Shown here one piece after another: positions 61,895 to 64,000 of a DNA stretch of 64,000 nt (position 1 is the stretch's first letter; each line of letters starts with the position of its first letter). Location of the stretch: the NCBI GenBank assembly GCA_030544235.1, contig CM060464.1:30254152-30318151 (forward strand), in the 5' to 3' direction. The notes under the pieces were generated by a model that had not been told where the DNA came from, ran no database searches, and saw only the letters and a list, made by a program, of their open reading frames with translations. Both the position numbers and the translations under genes were made by a program. Origin of the DNA: Lepturacanthus savala (Eukaryota > Chordata > Actinopteri > Scombriformes > Trichiuridae).

Positions 61895-62334
61895 TACACG
61901 GTGACCTTCACACACATGAAAGTGCACAAAATTTGCGTTTGGTAACACATACACCGTGCTGTTTAAACCACAAACAAATGCCAACAGCATAGTGGTTCTT
62001 TCTACTATGGGACACACTACTCCTACTCTGTATTTATTTATTACTTATATTGTATTTCTCTTGTGAGGCAACACTGTCTCTCAAAATTCAATGAAATTAA
62101 CACAAGGCATTTCTGTTACAATAAAATGAAGTAAAACACTGTTGGTCTCATGGGAAGTTGTGGTAAGGTTAACTAACTATAGTTATATAGTTATCTAGAT
62201 AGAGATACATTTTTATTGTTAACTATGTTTTTTTTTTCATGCAACACAGCATTATAGTCAAAATGTATGATCTCAAACACTCACGACTGTCTCCAGGCTC
62301 CATCATGACTGCAGCCATATGTTTGTGAGTGTGA

Positions 62335-62447
<113 letters not shown>

Positions 62448-63164
62448 GTGTGAGAGCTGTTACCTGGGAGCTGGCTCCAGGCTGTTCTCTGAGGCGACTC
62501 CAGCTGTCGTCAACATCTGCTGTGAGACACAGAAACATGAAAAGAACTCAAAAGGGACAAAACATGTTGAACTCAGTCAACAGATCTCATTTGGGAATAT
62601 TGTCTGTCTATAGTTAGAAAATACTGAAACTCTGTGCAGTTACATTTGTGGGTTGCCCTAAGCAACCAGGACTTTTTTTTATCTTCAGGAAAGACACATC
62701 ACTGATGAAATTGTTAAATACTTTGACTACCACAAACATAATTCCATTCATTTCGAATTTATTGCTGTGTCAGTGGTAGATCCAGACTTCTGTGTTGAAC
62801 CCAAAATAATGTTGCTGTTATACAGAGATAAAAAAATGCTTTTCACCTCTCGCCTGAGGGCTGGAGCCTCCTGTGCAGCCTCTTGGCCCCTACATCCATA
62901 CATCCACCCACGACCCCTCCCCTACACCTGCCAGGGGTTAAAGGAAGCGTTAGGACGTTTTGTTTTTCTCCACTACAGCATCGTTGTGTGTGTGCATATG
63001 TGTGTGTGCGTGTGTGTGTGTTCACGTTAAACAAGCAGAGCCAGACTTAACCTTTACACCACATTATGAAAACATAAGAGGTGGGGGCTGCAGCATGTGT
63101 GTGTGTCACCATCATCAGAGTGTGTCTGTGTCTGCCTGTATAGGACCCTGTGCAGGCATAGGTC

Positions 63165-63168
<4 letters not shown>

Positions 63169-63210
<42 letters not shown>

Positions 63211-63215
63211 TGTGT
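63169..63215. repeat. (TG)n microsatellite
   Basis: TG array with one TA step; a shorter one lies at 62985-63021. Confidence 0.9.
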
Positions 63216-64000
63216 GGTGTTATGGAGGTTGTCTGCCCATGGGGAAGACTGGGGGTGTTCTTGTTTTGAATTCCTCCAAGCCAACTGTCATAATAGAGTT
63301 GTATGGGAGCAATATACCGAGTCAGAGGGGAGGAGATGGAGGAGGAGGAGAAAAGGAAAACTACCAGGCCGACATGACGACTTCCTCTTGTCAGTGATTT
63401 TTGGGAAATGATTAATGTTTTTTCATCTTGGATGTAAACGCTATCAGTAGTAGTTTGCTAAAATCAGTTTAAACTATAAATCATGAATAATTCATGACAT
63501 ATTCAAATAAGCTTCAAGTTGTTAAAGGTTCAGTTAAAAATAGACTTATTTTCTCATTTTGTCTGCAGCAGAATGCAGTGATGCAAATAGATATCTGTCT
63601 CTGACATTTCTGCCTTCATCCCAGTACAAAGCAGACAGATTTAATTTTGTTTCAGTGATGGCCATATTGATACATTTCATTGAAAAGAAAATACAACACT
63701 ATATAAAAAATCAGATAAATCTGATTAACAAGAGTTGTTGGCAATGGGAGCTTGTTTGGGATGTTAAAGAAGACTTTTTTATGTATGTGCAGCAGTGCAA
63801 GGTGCAAAATGACTGTGTGTAGTGGAATCAAAAAATACAGTCACACATCACTGTCTAACAGCTGGAAAATGGTTGAGCTAATCACACTGAATCACCAATT
63901 AATCAATCAGGCTTTATTTGTATAGTGCTTGTCATACAATGAGATGCATCAGAAAGTGCTTCAGACTTCAATATATTCACAAAACACTGCACCTCAAAAC

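Noticed and set aside
63559..63822. 87-codon + strand frame near the window end
   Set aside because: A possible acceptor precedes it ('tttgtctgcag' at about 63560-63570) but the peptide shows no family motif and ends without a domain; too weak to call an exon.

Overview
This window is vertebrate nuclear DNA, almost certainly from a percomorph teleost fish. The support is long dinucleotide arrays, AT-rich non-coding sequence with almost no open coding, and an assemblage of fish-typical repeats: a tRNA-headed SINE in six copies, Tc1/mariner, hAT and piggyBac-like elements, and L2-type LINE tails. There is no prokaryotic organisation, no operon and no CRISPR array. I recognise no tRNA, rRNA or microRNA gene.

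Gene content. The only coding sequence I can defend is the terminal exon of a protein-coding gene on the + strand (2157-2375). It encodes a C-terminal SH3 domain and looks like the DNMBP/ARHGEF37/ARHGEF38 group of Rho-GEFs. A clear polypyrimidine tract and AG acceptor precede it. An open frame at 1-106 may hold the end of the previous exon, but its donor site is ambiguous. The 61 kb downstream behaves like intergenic or deep intronic DNA. Other long open frames are microsatellite read-throughs, antisense shadows of transposase, or decayed mobile-element coding.

Layout. 0-2.4 kb: last intron (with a hAT-like element) and last exon. 2.4-8.3 kb: 3' UTR or downstream DNA with a piggyBac-type MITE. 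8.3-10.1 kb: a three-level nest, hAT-like > piggyBac MITE > second hAT-like element with a CpG-rich core. Part of this nest recurs inverted at 17.1-17.6 kb. 14.7-19.8 kb: SINEs, a local tandem duplication whose first unit holds an insertion, and a terminal-inverted-repeat (TIR) element with a fresh SINE. 25.6-28.8 kb: purine-rich tract, SINE, LINE coding debris, TA array. 36-42 kb: old MITEs and other fish repeats. 43.4 kb: a 140-bp palindrome with a TA core. 45.4-46.8 and 50.7-51.5 kb: two defective Tc1 elements with complementary losses. 48.7-49.1 kb: two perfect hairpins. 53-60 kb: dense nested repeats, including an inverted partner of the 18.4-kb element and a short segmental duplication. 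60-64 kb: mostly microsatellites.

I did not find a new gene system. The things worth a second look are structural: nested and duplicated transposons, foldback DNA and long perfect palindromes. Repeat class names rest on recognising termini, target-site duplications and coding motifs by eye; no database search was possible.
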